From: Clitoria ternatea
Taxonomy: Eukaryota > Streptophyta > Magnoliopsida > Fabales > Fabaceae
DNA: 64,000 nucleotides
Assembly: GCA_037962975.1 (NCBI GenBank)
Contig: CM075670.1
Location: 155,748,501 to 155,812,500, forward strand
Direction: 5' to 3'
In this document: positions 22,378-34,490 of the stretch, in pieces
Numbering within the stretch: the stretch's first letter is position 1
How the letters are laid out: each line of letters starts with the position of its first letter
Notes under the pieces: model-generated
Databases searched by the model: none
What the model was told of the DNA's origin: nothing
Seen by the model: only the letters and a program-made list of their open reading frames with translations
Translations under genes and position numbers: made by a program

Positions 22378-24538
22378 TGATGGTTCAGAGAACAGACTTA
22401 GAAGGGCGGGGTTGAATAAGTCTGTTCACTTTTTCCAAACCAAAAAGTGATATTTAAACTTTTGGAGCATTTTGCAGCGGATCAGAGTTATGAAGCGACT
22501 GGGAGCGTGATTCTTTGATTGAGAGAGTAAGAGAGAGCGCTTATTTTACTAGACTTTTACTATTGAGTTTAACAATCATAATGCACCAGACTTTTGATAG
22601 TAAAGAGTAAAAGAGAAAGAGACAATACTCAATAGATTTATACTGGTTCACCTCCAACTTGGAGACTACATCTAGTACCTTCAAATCTGAAGGATTTTCA
22701 CTATGTAAGAATATTTTACATAAACAACTCAGACCGAGCCTACGAGTATTATTGACTCCAGCCACTCCTGGCTTAAGCACAACCCGTGCTTCAAGTATTC
22801 TTGACACTAGCCACTCCTGCCCCTGAGTATTCTTAAGTCTGGCCACTTTTGGCCTCTGAGTATTCTTGAGTCCGGTCACTTCTAGCCTAAACACAACCTG
22901 TGCTTTTGAGTATTCTTTTGCACGCACCCACTCCTGGGGCAGACCTAAGTATTCTTGACTCCGGCCACTCCTGGCCTAAGCATATCTCATGCTTTTACTC
23001 AACCGACCTGTCTTGATTCCTATGAGTATTGTTTTACAGCACCCACTTCTGCGGCAGACCCAAGTATTCTTTCATGAGCCACTCCTGGCTCGAACCCCGA
23101 GTATTCTTTCAAAATCCTAGCCAGGCCAATAATGTTTCCCACACTAATCAGAATCTGGCAACATGCCAAACCTGCGCTAAAAGAGGGTCTGAAAGAGTTA
23201 TTTCTAATGAATAAGTCTTTCTAACTTAGCAAAGCTAAGTGATCAATTACACGAGGAAAGACTTATTCATTAAATAGACTCAGTACCTGTGTAGTATGAA
23301 AGATGGGTACAGGAGGTACTGAGTCTCAAAGCATGACCAAAGATGATATGCTCTTAAAAGAGCAAAGAGATATGAGCTGGTGACATATCTTTGGTTGCTA
23401 TGGCATCTAGGAGAAAAAGTAATGCACAGAGCGAGCTTTCTTTGTCTTCATGACAGATCTTCTGAATTTGATTTCTTGTTCTACGAGTAGACTGCCATCT
23501 TATTTTTCTTCCTGGGCTGTTGTATATGAACGTCTGGTGCTTGTTCATATTTCTTCTTTCTTGCTTACATTTTCTTGCTCACATTTTCCTTAGTGTGTGT
23601 CTTTCATCTTCTTTTTCTTCAACAGAATCTCCTTCTTTTTAGTTCCATGCTCTCTCTATAATTTTTGCTTTTGTTTAGACTCTGCTTTTGCGATCTATTT
23701 TTGGCTCACAACTTCTGAAGAGATTGGTTCAATATGTAGAGGATTGTTCTTAAGAGCCCGAGAAAAGGGATACTTAATGTAAGTCCATTGAGAGAAGATA
23801 TACTTGAGGAGAAGGATGTTACACAACGAGCAAAAGGCTTTCTTTTATCAGAGAGAGACGTTCTGAGCACGTAATTGTAGAATAAAAGGCTTTGAGATGT
23901 GTGCGATCATAGGCAGGGTAGATAGTGTAAGTTTCACCAAGGAGGAAGTTTTTATTCAGAGAATCTCTGAATTTATAAGACACAGGTGAAAGACTTGACG
24001 TTATATTGGATAGCGCATAGACTACCTTCCTTTGTTGTTCTTCTTTTCGTAGGTCTGTACTTAAGTATGCTTACAAGAATGTTTTCTTGACTGTTGAGAT
24101 CCTCGAGCCAGACTTGGAAAGGAAACTTCTTTTTGAAGTGAATTCTGGATCTAATGATTCATAAGATATTTAGACGCCTTTGATAAGTCCGGGAGCCTTT
24201 TATGAAAAAGACAAGATTTGATGTTCAGACTTAGTATGAGATAAACTGTTCCGAGCTAATTTTGGTAGGTATTCAGATGCAAAGATCTCAGACTTCAAGA
24301 CTTTTCTTATTTTGGATCAATGAGAGTTTATTGATGAGACAGACTTTTAAAGATTCTTTTAGCATATGTACTCCCCCTATTTTTCGTAGCCCAATCTTTA
24401 TGTTTTCCTGAAACACTTAAACTCACATATTAAATAATAACATGATATTACTCTATTAAAAAGACTCAATGTTGGTTATCAACAAATCTCATGAAGTTTT
24501 GGTTTAAATGATTCGACATTTATCAAACTTTTTCATCA
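22378..24538 (-). repeat. 5' LTR of the single-ORF element, 2.16 kb
   Basis: On + it begins tgatggttcagag and ends ctttttcatca, so minus-strand ends are TGATGAAA and CCATCA. It includes the degenerate tandem block at 22725-23120. Confidence 0.85.
22725..23120 (+). repeat. Degenerate tandem repeats within the LTR
   Basis: About eight copies of a phrase of the form gagtattcttgactccggc followed by cactcctggcc, spaced some 40-60 bp apart, several followed by taagcacaacc-gtgctt. The truncated LTR at 16222 begins inside this block. Confidence 0.8.
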
Positions 24539-25967
24539 ACAGTTGTTTTAGACTTAATAAAGACTAAATTGAAGATTATTTTATAAAGTGAAAGACTAAA
24601 TCTAAATTTTGAAAATTATATCAAATTGCTACCTTATACAATCTTAAGATTAATGAGTTTACTTATATAAAAAGATATTCATGATATATAATCTCACATT
24701 CTCATCCTGTAATGGGAGCATTTCATGTTTAACATTATTATTTTACTTTTTTAGCACACTTGCTAATTAATTTTTTTCTTATAACTGAAATTTTTATTGG
24801 ACAAAACTTACGTATTGTTTCATAACTTAGGTATGTTTGGAATTGAGGGGAAATTTAGGAGGAAAAAAATAAGCTTATCTTTGTTTGTTTGGAAGGGGAA
24901 AAAAGAAAAAGAAAAAGTGAGACTCGGTGGAATTAGTTCTTTCCTCATATAGAAGGAAATGGAAGGAAATTAAATAAGATTTGTATTTAATAAATATAAA
25001 TAAATTTATAAATATTATTAAAAAATAAATGGAAAGAAAGTGAATGGAAATAAAATAATTGTTTGAGAAATAAATTAAATTTTATGTAAAAAATTAATTT
25101 TTTATTATAAGCAATTTTAATATATTAAAAATTTAGTTTAGTTTATTTTATATTTTTTAAAATTTTAATAATATTTATAAATTTATTAATGTTTATTAAA
25201 CATAAATCTTACTCAATTTCTTTCCATTTCCTTCCATACGAGGAGAGAGCGATTCTATTTACTTTTTCTTTTTTCTTTCTTTCTTTCGAACAAATAAAGA
25301 AAAACTTGTTTTTTACTCCCATTTTCTTTCCTTCCTTTCCTTATTTCAAGCAAACCGTTAGAGTCATATATTAAATATTGATACTTAAATAAAACTTGTG
25401 GTAATCATGAAACATATTGCACTTAAGTTTTATTATCCTTAATTTTAAATATAAACAAAAATAATTAATTTTACACATACTTCAAATAATTGTTAAAAAT
25501 AGTTTTTTAAATTAATGCTACAAAAAATTATTTGATGTAGTTCAAATTCCTTTAATATCATTTATTGTATTAAAAATTAGTTATCTTATAAATATATTTA
25601 ATGAGAGCATTTTTGATAAATAAACATTTTATGATAAGGATAAAAGATTCATCCAAAATTTATTTATATTTGAAAGGGATTTTTAACTTTTATGTCAACT
25701 TTATGACTCAGATTTCCGTTTCACTTCCTTATTCAAGAAGGCTCGATCGAATACATTCTTTATTTTGGTAGGCCATATATTAGTAAGTGGGTAGTGTATC
25801 ATCTCCCTATGAGATTGGAATTTTTGTGCTTTGCACGTGCAAATCAACAACTCCATTACATTACATATATTCGTATAAGGAATTCATACACCACATAATT
25901 TGATTAATCAATAAATTAGTGATCAAGCTAAATTTGTCATTCATCTCATACATTTCTTGAAAAGTTG
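24539..25967. other. AT-rich intergenic DNA with a MITE
   Basis: No gene was seen between the LTR element and the 3' end of the WAT1-related gene. It holds the foldback at 24829-25360 and the 3' flank of the WAT1-related gene. Confidence 0.6.
24829..25360. mobile_element. Foldback MITE-like element
   Basis: Long inverted arms: 24895-25020 (gaaggaaatggaaggaaatt, then aataaatttataaatattatt) pairs with 25160-25300 (its complement, with ctttccatttccttcc). The outer ends agree weakly (ggtatgtttgg versus the complement of caagcaaaccg). The middle is AT-rich, with no ORF. A tta flank on both sides may be the target duplication but is too short to trust. Confidence 0.6.
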
Positions 25968-28900
25968 TCAACTTTTAGTTACTGTATTAGTTGGCTGCTT
26001 CACTTGTATTTCAGAGAATCCTTGTTCCTCATTAGAACCTAGCTTAGATGGCACATTTGGTGTGATCTCGAAATTGTCCATATAATCCTCAGCCTGATTT
26101 TCTTGAGAATCCTTGATGATACATTGTTCTCCCTCTTTACTTTTACCCCAAAGTAGAATATACGTTCCAGAAATAACTAAGACTGATCCTGCAACACTGC
26201 TCATTGAAAATAAAGATGCATAAGGGGGCACTCCAATGTGAATAGTCAGAAATAATAAGTAATTAAATAAATAAAGGTAAATAGCCATTTTGGTCCTTAA
26301 CTTGGTAAGTGACCCACTTCAATTTGACATTATAATTTAGGTTTCATTTTAAACCATAACTTTATCATTCATAAAACAACCGTAGCATTATCATGTATCA
26401 TAAACTTTGTTTTGCTTTAGTCATAAAAAAGTTGTAAAAGAATGATTAAACATTGTTTTTTTTTTTAATATTTGATGTATTTAGGGATTAAAGTAAATTC
26501 TTATAAAATTAACAAGTGAAGGGAGTCAAGTCTACTAAGTCGAAAACCAAAGTGATAAAGAAATCAACCTTCCCAGATAAATTTCCTCCTTTAATATAGA
26601 GAAATCAAGCATGGCTACAAACGTCTGTAGGAGAGGGGTAAATGCTGAAGTGAAAACTGGACCCCTTTGTTTTACACACCATGACATTGCCACATAGCAC
26701 AAGCCTGACCCCACCAGCCCCTGTTTCCACACGTTGTTAATTTGAATGCAAAATTTTGAACAGAAAATTCAAGCTTGTTGAGTCTACAACAAAATGCTAA
26801 TTGACATTCAGATTTGAACTACAGTAATGTGAAAAGAAACTTTCATGGATTAGTTCACTTTAATTTCTAAAATATGAAGTTTATCATATAGAATATGCTA
26901 ATAGCATATATTATAGTCACAGTATTTTCAGAATCCATTTGGCATTACTAATATAGAAACTTTCACTAGTATTTTCACAACCATTTCAAAGAGAACATAC
27001 TTACAGCATATATAACAGTCATTATCTCTAACTTTCCTTTCAGAATCCATTTGGCACTATTTCTATCGATGACCAAAGTTAGTAGGGCTGATTGAATGGC
27101 AGCAAAAAATGACAAAATGGCTGTGCTAGAGTATTGACACGGAAAGTTTTTGCTAATCCTTGCTTGTATAAGGAACCATGAAGACCACAAGAGACATCCT
27201 CCAGTTAGAAGCAATGAACCTATAATCCATTTCTTTAAGTTGGAGGTTGATAGTGTGGTTGTAGCTTTGTCTACAATGTGCTCAGAATGTCGGTTGACTA
27301 AGGGCATTCCTTTATAAAGGATCAGTAACAAAGCTCCACCAATACACACACAAGTTCCCAAGAACTTGGCCTTAGTACTCTTGCTTTTCAAGTTCACCTT
27401 CTCTAGCCTAAGAATTTCAAGTGAAAGGTATAAATTCAATGTAGGATCTATTTAACAATAAAATTATATAAAATTTGTTTCAATGAATCGTTTGAAGACA
27501 TTCTCGAAAGTTTTTATTTTTTATTCCTAACTTTATATTTTTATTATTTTTTATATTTTGTATCAATATATAAGATTACCAAACGATATATCTACTAAAC
27601 ATTAGTAATAATAATTATCAAAGGATTTATAAAAATACATGACTTAAAAAGTAATTAATGAACTAATAATTATTAGCGTTATATGAAAATAATTCCTTTG
27701 AAGTAATGGTATCAAATTTTCAAAACATAATTCAAATTGAATTAAAAATTTACTAAAATGAAGAATAGAACGAGTGAAAACTATGCTTAATTTCCTTCTA
27801 ATAAAAAATTCATTTGATGTATTAAAATAAATTTGGGGACTTGTATAATGTTTTATTATATGAAGTTGAGAAGTGTATGTCAATATTATCTCTATAAATC
27901 AAATAAAATTGAGTCATTTAATATGTGAAAAAACTTACTTATATATGTAAGAAGTTAACAAATGTAATTCTAATTATTAGTTTTACATATTTGTATCTCT
28001 ATTTTACTTTATAAGATTATAAGTGTGATTCAAATAATTTATTTTTGTAAAATTTAATTTAAACATACCTCATTTTGATTACATTTTTTTCTTAACTCTA
28101 TTAATTTAATTGGTATTTTAGTATTTTTCCATTCAATAAAATATTTACAAACATGAATACTATCTTTGTCTATAAATATAAGACTCGTTTAAGAATTTTT
28201 TTTTCTCTTAATATAAATAAGACTTTCTTTCAAATTTTTAAGTCATTACTTATTTTTAAATTAAAATATCCCTATTAAATGAGTAACTCTTATGAGAGTT
28301 TAGAAAGACAACAAATGAATTACTCACAAAGATTAAATTTCCCACTTTGTGTTTTGATATGGAATATAAGTAAAATAATTTATATTTACCCGCATGAGCA
28401 AAATATATACCTTGTGTAATTATATTTCATAAAATACAATCATGATAATGTGTTTGGATTTGAGTTGAATATTTATAAAAGAATCAAGTAATCTCCTCTT
28501 GTCTGACTTACCCGAATGGCAGGGCGAGGATGAAGGTGAATACTGGCACCATGTTGAGGAATGCACATGAGAATGTGGCAGAAGTGTATTCAAGTCCAAT
28601 TAGAAACAGGTATTGAGTTAGTGTTACCCTGACATACATAAATTCAAAAATGTTAGAAACTTACATTTATCGCATCCGGAAAATACGAGTGAGAACTTAA
28701 ACTTGAATCATGCCTAATACTATATGTCTCTATGCGTTTATATAAAAATTTCTCAACTAGTATTAGCTTTTCAAAAAAATTAATTAATGTAGTTAAATTA
28801 TTGAATTATAATAATTTTGTAAAAGTATCATTATAGTTATTGGTATTTCCTAATCTTAGTCTCTTTCTTATTAATTAATATTTATTTTATTAATAGTAAA

Positions 28901-31115
28901 TAAGTATATTTTGATGAAAAGTTAATTAATGTTTTTGATTTTTTGATGTGGTCTTTACACCATCTTTATTCTTTAATATAAGAACATTACTAATTTTAAT
29001 TTATAAAAAAATTAGTTAATCTAGATAAAAGTATTTAATGTGTTTACAAATTGAAATAGTTTTTCAAATATACCTTATATATTTTATTAGAACTTCATAA
29101 ATCTTTTTTCTTAATTAATAATTATTTTGTGTCTATTTCACAGAACAAACTTATAACTTTTCATGCAACAAACTTATAACTTAGAACCAAATAAATGCAT
29201 TATTATATTAAGGGACCGAGACGAAACGGTATTAAATTATAATTTTTTATTAATGTATCCTCCATATACAATGATAGATAATGTAGAATTTTTTTCAATT
29301 AACCAGCTCCCCCCCAGACGAGGCACTCGTAATTTCAACTTATCATGTTGTCATTTAAGCTACAATTCTTTGATAATGCAAGACTGTGTTTTACTGGCTT
29401 AATTAAATATATTTGTAGTCTTTATAAAATAGAGATTTTTTTCTTGGAAAATAATTTTATTTTACATTCAATTTATTGAATATTTTATTTAGTTTTTACT
29501 CTAAATTTGAAAACATTAAATAGTAAGGTGACTAAATAAGTTATACATTAGTTTGTGTAGATAGTTTTAATATATGTCTAATTGTCTATTCACTATTAAC
29601 ACAAGATTTTAATGGTTAAAATATATTGTCTAGTAGTTAAAGTTGTTCGTAATTATTATCTGAAAATAAAATTGTTGAAGTTTTTAATAATTAAAAATTT
29701 TATTTTAACCGTTCAAATCACATGTAAATATACAGTTAATTGAATATATTAGAATCATATGAATAAGATGATATGTAATTTAATAATTATATTGACACTG
29801 AATGTATTGATGTTCATAATATAAATTAAAAATAAAATATTTAATATAAGTTGAATGTTTTTGAGATCAAAACTAAAAAATCTATATTTTATATTTCATA
29901 AGGATTAAAAATAATATTTAAGCCTATTTTGTCTTGCTTGATCAATTTCTTAAATTGTCTCCTATGCTGAATCTACTGAATCAATAGATGGCAAACAAAT
30001 TTTAACAATAAATACTCCTAATAGATATTTGTGTATCTAGAAAATAGAAAAGAAAGAATATATAATGTTATTCATCTTATGATTATCACGTATCATTTAA
30101 AATTCTTCTTATATTATACCCTTTTTAACTTATATTATTTGAAATTCTTCTTATTTTTACTTAGAAATATCATGTTAAACATATATTAATTCTTAAAATG
30201 TCTTCCTTATCACTATACCATATTTTTTTATTCTAAAATTCTCTTCTCTATCTAAGACTCTAAACAACGTAAAGAAATTCAAGTTTTCACAAGATAATTA
30301 TAGAAGATTTGAGAGTATAAAAGGACACGCACGTATAAAAAGAAAGAAAAGGGGCAACAATTGGAAAACAGAATATGATATGAGAGAGTAGACGAGATAG
30401 TAAAAGAAGCGATAAAATAATGCACATAATGATGATAGAAAAGGCAAAAAAATTGAGAAAGGTTTCTGCCATTTGAATTGTCAATATTCTCATCATACTT
30501 AACTAATGACTTGTATTGTGATTAATATCTCCAAAAGTATAAACATCTAGATTCTGGGCTTATCATTTAACGATTTTAAAATATGAAAAAGAGAATGGTG
30601 CTAACCTATGCAATTTGTTTGATTATATGCACTAAATATTTATATTTACCTTATATTATATTATACTAATAATTAATGTTAATTGTCCCTGTGACTAATT
30701 AGAATTTTCACTAGCTCTCACATAGTGAAAATATACTATAAAGATTATATATAGAAAATGCAAAAAAGAGTGTATATGAATGCAATTTTAAAAATTTCAA
30801 GAGTACTTACCCGACAAAAGCACTTAGGAAAAGCAGACATATTATATGACGATCCAGCTTCCTTTTCCTGTAAGTACAATTTAAGACCATGTACTATAAA
30901 GAAAAAAGAAAATATGAATTTAGATGAGAATACCTCTCATAAAAGTAAGCAATAGGTGCAAGAAAAATGGCTGAAATTGCCTGCCGAAAAGTTAAGATGG
31001 TGAAGTGATCCATTCCTTTTGTAAGAACCTTTTTCAGCAATATATTCACAAAAGCCAGAGCTAAATTAACTATAATCATCACAAAAACTGGCTTCCAAAG
31101 TCCATGAAAATCCAT
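25968..31115 (-). CDS. WAT1-related protein (EamA / UMAMIT-type transporter), complete
   Basis: Six exons on the minus strand, all GT-AG: 30934-31115, 30811-30867, 28512-28628, 27005-27407, 26569-26720 and 25968-26196. They sum to 1140 bp, giving 379 residues. The start MDFHGLWKPVFVMIIVNLAL and the motif KKVLTKGMDHFTILTFRQ are typical of plant WAT1-related (nodulin MtN21-like) proteins. So are TQYLFLIGLEYTSATFSCAF, the EamA-repeat segments CIGGALLLILYKG and PLLQTFVAMLDFSILKEE, and GSVLVISGTYILLWGKSKE. About ten membrane helices are expected and most are visible as hydrophobic runs. The hydrophilic C-tail of about 55 residues has no recognised motif. Family members export or import auxin, amino acids or related solutes at the tonoplast, plasma membrane or ER; the substrate here cannot be inferred. 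There is no stop or frameshift, and the length is normal. Confidence 0.92.
26285..26562. mobile_element. MITE-like element in the fifth WAT1-related intron
   Basis: The left edge ttttggtccttaacttggta is an imperfect inverted copy of the right edge (complement of ctactaagtcgaaaaccaaa). The interior is AT-rich, with no ORF. It lies entirely in the intron between 26196 and 26569. Confidence 0.4.
28160..28345. repeat. Dispersed AT-rich repeat, copy 1 (WAT1 intron)
   Basis: Shares an ordered set of phrases with 31650-31800: ttgtcYataaatataa, tttaatataaa, aattttta-gt-attaatta, tttttaRattaaa, and tattaaatRagtaa then gagttt. It is likely a MITE family seen twice near this gene. Confidence 0.5.
28629..30810. 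other. Long second intron of the WAT1-related gene
   Basis: 2.18 kb of very AT-rich DNA. Short ORFs are AT-driven and unsupported. No transposase or RNA gene was recognised. Confidence 0.6.
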
Positions 31116-31170
31116 GATTGTTTTTCTTCCTATCTTTACATTGGTGTGCTAGAGTGTGTGATGTGTTCTT

Positions 31171-31180
31171 CAATATATAG
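31171..31180 (-). promoter_or_regulatory. Candidate TATA box of the WAT1-related gene
   Basis: The minus strand reads ctatatattg, about 55-65 bases upstream of the ATG at 31115. That would give a short leader of about 25-30 bases. Confidence 0.4.
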
Positions 31181-31970
31181 AGGAATTAATTACCCTCTCG
31201 AGAAGAGGGGAACAAATTCAACGTCACCATATATTCCATTCCAAATATTTTTACATTTATACTATCTTTGGTGGGAATTTACTGGATGCCTTTATGCCTT
31301 ACCATGTCCATTAGCGCACATTGATTGACCTCAGCTTTCCAAATTGGGAACTTATGTTCATTTTTTAAATACTTTAACATGGGCCATTCATTAAGTGCTT
31401 TTCGGCTTGAAAAAATACGGACAATACAAATATTCTTAGTTGGAAAATTTTGGCAGCAAAATTTAATACCAAACTATACTTATCATAAAGATTATAATAT
31501 CATGTGTGAACTAACATCGGTAAATAGTTTGATTCTCCTTCAGCATTGAGAATGATAAAAATCTCCACTAGTCCATCATCACCTAGATGTTTTGAATTTA
31601 TATAACTTATGAAAAATACATGTGGTTAAATCAAATAGTTTTATACTATTTTTGTCCTTAAATATAAAATGTTTTGGAATTCTTTTTCTTTAATATAAAA
31701 TTATCTTTTAAATTTTTATGTTATTAATTATTTTTAGATTAAATTACCCTTATTAAATAAGTAAGTCTATTGGAGTTTTAAAAGAACATAAATAAATTAC
31801 ATTGTTTAAAATATTTATCTCTTTTTTTTATATAATTGACTGACACAAAAATTATTTTCCCTCCTTATTAACTTTGTCTAAAATACAAGTTATTAACTAT
31901 GATGAAGATGGAACTATAGTAGAGAGAATGACTTAGAAGGAAAAGTAGTATTCCTAATTATCTTAAGGGT
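31181..31970. other. Upstream flank of the WAT1-related gene, with dispersed repeat copy 2
   Basis: No gene was seen. The segment 31650-31800 is the second copy of the AT-rich repeat at 28160. The CACTA target duplication ggt is at 31968-31970. Confidence 0.5.
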
Positions 31971-31989
31971 CACCATTAAAAAAACCCTA

Positions 31990-32578
31990 AACAGCTACCT
32001 CGAATTAGCGACCACCAGAATACTGTCGCTAACTAGCGACCGAGTTAGCGACCCCTAGGTTAAAAAGGGAAGAAAAATAGTTTAGTGACTCGATTAGCGA
32101 CCACAAAACGTGGTCGCTAAAAATTGAAAATATTCCGTCACTAGTCGCTAAATCCACCCTCGTCGCTGGAGCGGTCGCTAGTTTTCACCTCCTCCATTTT
32201 TTTGTTTCCCTCCAAGGTTTTTTGATGGCGCCAAATCATAGCGGCGGTAAGCACCGTCGCTGAGTTTCCCTCCAAACGTTAGCGACGGGGAGACCGCGTC
32301 GCTAGGTTTTGTCATAGTGACGGGTGGCGGGCCGTCGCTATTATTTTCGGTCTTCCCTCCATAACTTTACTTTTTGAAAAGGAAAGTAGTGACGATGGTG
32401 GTGCCACCGTCGCTAATATTTAGTGGAGTAGTGACGGAATACGTTTACCGTTGCTAATATTCAGGAATAGTGACGGAACTTTGGGCCGTCACTAATATTC
32501 AGGGGATTAGTGACAAAACTTTTAATTGTAGTGACGTTGTTAGCGACGGTTGTATGCCGTCGCTAAGTGTCAGTAATA
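31990..32578. repeat. Left subterminal repeats of the CACTA element
   Basis: More than fifteen copies of tagcgac / gtcgcta, or its tagtgac variant, in both orientations, often followed by gg (tagcgacgg) and spaced some 20-40 bp apart. In En/Spm elements such motifs bind TNPA. Confidence 0.9.
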
Positions 32579-32579
32579 C

Positions 32580-32960
32580 TCGACCAGCGCCTCTCCCCTA
32601 ATCATTTGCCCTAACTCTCCCTCCCTCCTCTGTTTCCCTGAGCCGCTCCAACAATCCCTCCCCTCCTCTGACTTCCTCGACCGGTCTCCCTCCCTCCGTT
32701 CCTTCCTCTGGCGGCGGTGCTGTCTCCCTTCCGTTCAAACCAAGGGAGCTTCTCCTCCTTCCCCAAACCCTCTCAGGTGTTCCCTTCCCCGTCTCATTTC
32801 CCTCCCTCCCTCCTCCTTCCCCAAACCCTCTCAGGCGTTCCCTTCCCCAGCTCATTTCCCTCCCTCCCTCCTCCTTCCCTAAACCCTCTCAGGCGTTCCC
32901 TTCCCCGTCTCATTTCCCCCTCTCCCTCCTCCTTCCCCAAACCATCTCTCATATCCACGG
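32580..32960 (+). repeat. C/T-rich minisatellite, period about 59
   Basis: At 32765-32945 three copies of a unit containing ccctctcaggcgttcccttc and tccctccctcctccttcccc. The whole stretch is strongly pyrimidine on the + strand. ORFs through it are repeat artefacts. Confidence 0.85.
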
Positions 32961-33105
32961 GTTCCGTCACGTTTTTGGTTGCAGCGCACTCATTCCCTCA
33001 CCACCATATCTATTTCCCTCTGAGCTCAGGTCAGTGCACTCATTCCCTCACCGTCTCTGCATAATTTTTTTTGTAGCTGTAGTTATCATATTATTTTTTA
33101 AGGTC

Positions 33106-33250
33106 ACTGGCTTCTGATTATGTATATCCTGATTTGTTATTTTTGATTGTGTAAAGTCTGATTTGTAGATGTTAGTTTTTTTTCATCCAAATTGTTAGGA
33201 GTTAGGACATATAAGTATTTTATATTTGAGCTCAAATCTGAATAACTGAA
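33106..33250 (+). repeat. Direct repeat, copy 1, paired with 35020-35145
   Basis: Shared phrases with the second copy: tatatcctgattt/tatagcctgattt, ttatttttgattgtgt, agtctgatttgtagatgtta, and catccaaat after a t-run. The DNA between, including the gene fragment and the hAT piece, may have been inserted with or between them. Confidence 0.65.
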
Positions 33251-33294
33251 CTAGTAAAGTAATTCATAGGTTTATTATTATTTTACATTTGAGC

Positions 33295-33530
33295 TCAATA
33301 ATAAAGGGTAATAAGAACTCCAAAATACCCTTCAACATCAACATAGTTGACATGAGGAAGATCTTGCCTACGCCCTTGACGGAACTTTTCCCTTATTTCA
33401 AGTAACACACAAGGGCTCAACTGCCAAGCATTTAAAAGAAAGATAATTAATGCTTCAGCTACAGCATCAAGTCTAAGAGATTTTGGGAATTGATAGTACA
33501 GACCAAAAGATAAGACAGCAAAATGAAATG
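33295..33530 (-). pseudogene. Unrecognised gene fragment carried in the CACTA element
   Basis: On the minus strand, about 75 codons read without a stop in a non-repetitive, protein-like way: FHFAVLSFGLYYQFPKSLRL, DAVAEALIIFLLNAWQLSP, and CVLLEIREKFRQGRRQDLPH followed by VNYVDVEGYFGVLI, ending at TGA 33295-33297. The amphipathic, hydrophobic then basic composition looks like real host protein. I do not recognise the family. The segment is antisense to the transposase genes and has no start codon, so it is probably a captured exon. Confidence 0.45.
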
Positions 33531-34490
33531 TAAAGAAATCTAAAAACTAATGGCTAAGCTATACAAAAGAATCATGTTTCAGAATGCTGTTCATGCAAAT
33601 CAGACAGATAACACATAATTCACTAGAATATTGTCAGTGCAACTAGGGGGAGGGGGTGGAGCCTGCCTGCAAGTGCAACTATCTAAACCCTTACATGGAT
33701 TTAATAAATCTAAAATATTCTGATTAATTTAAAGTGGGCCTTCTTGAATTTCATTTTCATTGACATCTAATTAGCTCTTTGGCTCCCTGAAACATTATAT
33801 TCTTGAATCTATAAATGAGAGCATCTATAACAGTTAGATAACAACATGATGTTGGTACCCAAATGCAACATGGCACTCATGTGCTTAATGTGAACACTGC
33901 ACATGCCCAAAACACTTTATAGGTTATCTTGTATTATATATTTATACCACTGCATTTCTTCAATTGAAGCATTTTATATTTTTCAAGTTGTCATTACTGT
34001 CAGAAAGTAGGAGACGCATGTACTTTAACAAAATCTCTCTAAGGTATCCTTCAGTCAGTAGGAAACTACATAAGCACTTCCAAACTTAAAATGACCTCTT
34101 ACTCTCTTAGGATTGAACTAACATTTCATAAAACTAACAATTGGTTATCTATGCTTGAGGATGGCAGTGTCAATACTCAGTAACTTAGGGTGGAACTAAT
34201 CTTTCCTATATAATGAGAACGAATCCATATTCATGTAAATGTAATATTTTGATGCATCCTCCCTTTGACTATATATCTTTCTAAAATAATTTTATGAGCA
34301 TTCCATGCAGTGGGATTATGAATTTATGAAGCAATTAAATCAATTTCATTCAGCCTTATCACCATCACCTCATTGACCACATTTGCTTACTACTTACCAG
34401 CTTTATGAATATACTGCTATTCAAGTTCAACTTCTACAATGTGACACGCAAGAGAGGTATTATAATTTTTGACAAATTGAATGCATCATA
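33531..34490. other. CACTA internal non-coding DNA
   Basis: No coding signal recognised. It may contain introns or further parts of the captured gene fragment. Confidence 0.4.

Larger units (their letters stand above)
16222..24538 (-). mobile_element. Large-LTR retrotransposon with one ORF and no gag-pol (Sirevirus-like remnant)
   Basis: Direct repeats 16222-17594 and 22378-24538 are its LTRs. Orientation is minus: the primer site (22361-22375) abuts the right LTR and the purine tract abuts the left. The internal region is 4783 bp, but 2806 bp of that is a later solo LTR insertion, leaving about 2 kb. That 2 kb encodes only one damaged ORF (see 17917-21661). The left LTR lacks the first 720 bp or so, so no target duplication can be found. 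A purine tract of aaatagggggagat type plus a second aaaagggggaa at about 17813-17823 resembles Sirevirus 3' regions, but the family is an inference. Confidence 0.7.

Noticed and set aside
31971..31980. CACTA start placed at cattaaa with TSD cac/gtg
   Set aside because: The flanks would be inverted, not direct; starting at cacca gives matching ggt duplications on both sides.
32598..33064. ORFs on both strands (85 and 115 residues) rich in Pro/Ser or Gly/Arg
   Set aside because: They follow the C/T minisatellite period and have no domain; open frames here are a by-product of stop-poor pyrimidine DNA.
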